Assembly: GCF_021155775.2 (NCBI RefSeq)
Contig: NC_060232.1
Span: 13,242,251-13,306,250, forward strand
Length of the DNA: 64,000 nt
Direction: 5' to 3'
Source of the DNA: Neodiprion pinetum
Taxonomy: Eukaryota > Arthropoda > Insecta > Hymenoptera > Diprionidae
Of the stretch, positions 62,233 to 64,000 are shown piece by piece. The notes beneath the pieces are model-generated. The model did not search any database. It saw only the letters and a program-made list of their open reading frames with translations, and was not told the DNA's origin. A program made the position numbers and the translations under genes. Within the stretch, counting starts at the first letter, position 1, and each line of letters begins with the position of its first letter.

Positions 62233-62848
62233 ATTAGGGAGGTTTTTTTTAAAACTTTTTCTTTCTCCCTTGCGCACCCTTTGAAAAGTTAGTTTCTAGC
62301 TTCAAACGAAGCTTCGCGAAACCGGAACTCGGTAGCAAGATTCTAAAAGGTGCCTCATCCGGTTTGAATTTTTCAAACACTCTATCCGAAATATATCGAA
62401 AACTATACAAATTGAACAGCTGTTTTTTGTTTCGTTTTGTAGACAGTTGAATGTTTTATAAAAAAGATCGAGCATTACTATATACGCAAATGTTCATCTT
62501 GTATTCCATACGAACGTTTAAAGTTGAGCTCATTGAATAAATAAACGAAGATCTTCTTACCTTGTAAAATTCTATACCACCCGTGTCCTAAGCTCATACA
62601 AATAATGTCACGTACTAGTCACGATATTTTTCAAAGAACATTTGATTATCTACAAAATGAAACCAAGAACAGCTTCCTAACTTCTACAGTTGTCGAGATA
62701 TTTCATTGTCATGTTCGAGTGTTTGAAAATTCAGACAGAATCAGGCACCCTTTAGAATTTTGCTACCGAATTCCGGTTACACGAGGCTTGGTTTGAGGCT
62801 AAGAACTAAGCAAGAATGCGTAAAAAAACGTTAAAAAACCGCCTTAAT
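62233..62848. mobile_element. Long-arm palindromic element
   Basis: The left arm (from ATTAGGGAGGTTTTTT) and the reversed right arm (ATTAAGGCGGTTTTTT) match for nearly 290 bp. They share AACCGGAACTCGGTAGCAAG / AACCGGAATTCGGTAGCAAA, TTCTAAAAGGTGCCT and CAGCTGTTTTTTGTTTCG / AAGCTGTTCTTGGTTTCA. There is hardly any central spacer. The right border is TTAA. The open frame at 62605-62796 lies in one arm and is not a gene. Confidence 0.75.
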
Positions 62849-64000
62849 ATATATATATATATATATGTGTATGTACATGATTATGGTTCAGGAAGTGAGA
62901 TTCACTTTGGTTAATCAAAAGTTTGGAGAAAGGAGGGCTGTTGTTGGCAAAGCAACCCGAACTTCTGGTAAATAATTATCTTGAGTTCGAAATACACATT
63001 GAAAACGTTTGCAAAAATTGGTGTATTCCGTTCAAAGCCGAGCGTAGTTAGATAATTTGGCAAACTCTTTTTGAATTCCGGAGAATCAAAGCGGTGCTAA
63101 ATTGCATCGTTATCGCGGGTTATCGAGGCCTTAAACTCAGTTATCTGGATCAGGACGCCTCATTTCGAAGTTTTGAAACTCACGAGTGCCTACGATAAAA
63201 TTGATCTATATTCAGGATAAAGCTCGGCAAGATGCGTCCCCGTCTACCGACGCCCGGAACTCTACGGGGACAAGAGTTTTCTGAAACCACTTCAAAGGCA
63301 GGCAATTCCAGAAATTTAATTCCCACGTCTACCTCAAAATCCAGGGAAAAATTGCGCTCGCATTCAGTACGCAGGTGAAATTTGTCTGATATATATATAT
63401 ATATGCGAACGTATGCTAGTCACGAAGGACACGGTTCCATTTAATCCTTACTAAACCGGGAAATCAGGAAGTTTTTGTGTGCTCCAGGAAATAATTGCAC
63501 GAGGGAGAGATAAAAAAGCGAGATGAAAACGTGGCGTTGGTTCTTCAAGGGGGGAAACTCTTACAAGCGACGTTTTTTCAAGATTTTTTTAAACATATGG
63601 AATAGTTTATCGAATTAACGTAAAGTATATCTCTAAGTACGCGATGTGAGGTATATCGACAAATTTGTTTAAACTAAAATATTCCAAAATGGCAGCGCTA
63701 CAGCTGCTGGAAGTCGGCAGCTCAGATTTTAGCTGTGCACAGTAGCTCGACGAATTTTCAACCGATTTAGGTAAAACTTTTGAGAAATATTTTCAACTTA
63801 CCATGACCCATGCTTGCCGTTCGGATTGTATGGAAGAACTAAACAATAAATATTGTTTTTTATCGATAGTTTACACAGAAATGAGTGATGTTTTTTTCAA
63901 AATAGCCCAAAATTTTTTATATTTTTTTTTCTCTCTGTTATGCAACGCGTATCAATGTATTATAACCATAAGAATTTGACTTGTTGATTTTGGTTTTGGC
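62849..64000. other. Gene-poor right end of window
   Basis: TA microsatellites at 62849-62866 and 63391-63405; otherwise no recognised feature. Confidence 0.5.

Noticed and set aside
62605..62796. 63-residue open frame
   Set aside because: Falls entirely in one arm of the palindromic element at 62233-62848.
1..64000. CRISPR array, operon or prokaryotic defence system
   Set aside because: Intron-containing insect-type genes and eukaryotic transposons dominate; no regularly spaced short repeats were seen.

Overview
AT-rich animal nuclear DNA with GT-AG introns, most likely from an insect. The protein relatives are metazoan and insect-like, and the CAGGGTGT-type and TTAA-type short transposons would suit a hymenopteran, but the species cannot be settled from the sequence alone. 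I found three well-supported genes, the terminal exon of a fourth, one small secreted-peptide gene, one decayed gene, and an unusually dense set of transposon remains, many of them long inverted repeats.

Layout. 1-9.8 kb: gene-poor, with a 0.5-kb inverted-repeat element at 5669-6162. 10.1-24.1 kb (+): Vps15/PIK3R4 in 17 coding exons, giving 1397 residues (pseudokinase-like domain, HEAT repeats, WD40 propeller). Its introns carry several palindromic elements; intron 10 holds a Penelope-like retroelement tail nested in a larger palindrome. 25.4-25.6 kb (-): a small secreted peptide. 26-29 kb: a palindromic element, a broken LINE reverse transcriptase and a small inverted-repeat element. 30.0-31.8 kb (+): a glycoside hydrolase family 1 pseudogene. 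31.9-42.6 kb: no gene recognised, with scattered repeats and a GA microsatellite.

42.7-48.9 kb (+): a KChIP-type neuronal calcium sensor in four exons, with a 773-bp piggyBac-type MITE in its first intron. 49.5-52.5 kb (-): BNIP1/Sec20 in three exons, convergent with KChIP (stop codons 0.55 kb apart), with a mariner-like MITE in intron 2. 55.1-55.5 kb (-): last exon of a gene resembling the C-terminal domain of mitochondria-eating protein (MIEAP/SPATA18); its upstream exons were not located. 56.2-58.1 kb: a probable solo LTR with a 4-bp target duplication, inserted in a copy of the repeat also present in Vps15 intron 16. 58.1-64 kb: mostly non-coding, with a 0.6-kb palindromic element and one possible orphan exon.

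The genes do not form a functional unit. Vps15 (endosomal and autophagic PI3-kinase complex), BNIP1/Sec20 (ER SNARE) and a MIEAP-like protein all touch membrane traffic or organelle turnover, but their proximity is probably chance. The most distinctive feature is the mobile DNA: a group of long-arm palindromic elements bordered by TTAA-like tetranucleotides with G-rich 5' ends, and a Penelope-like element with inverted arms, each carrying a hairpin followed by GAAAC.
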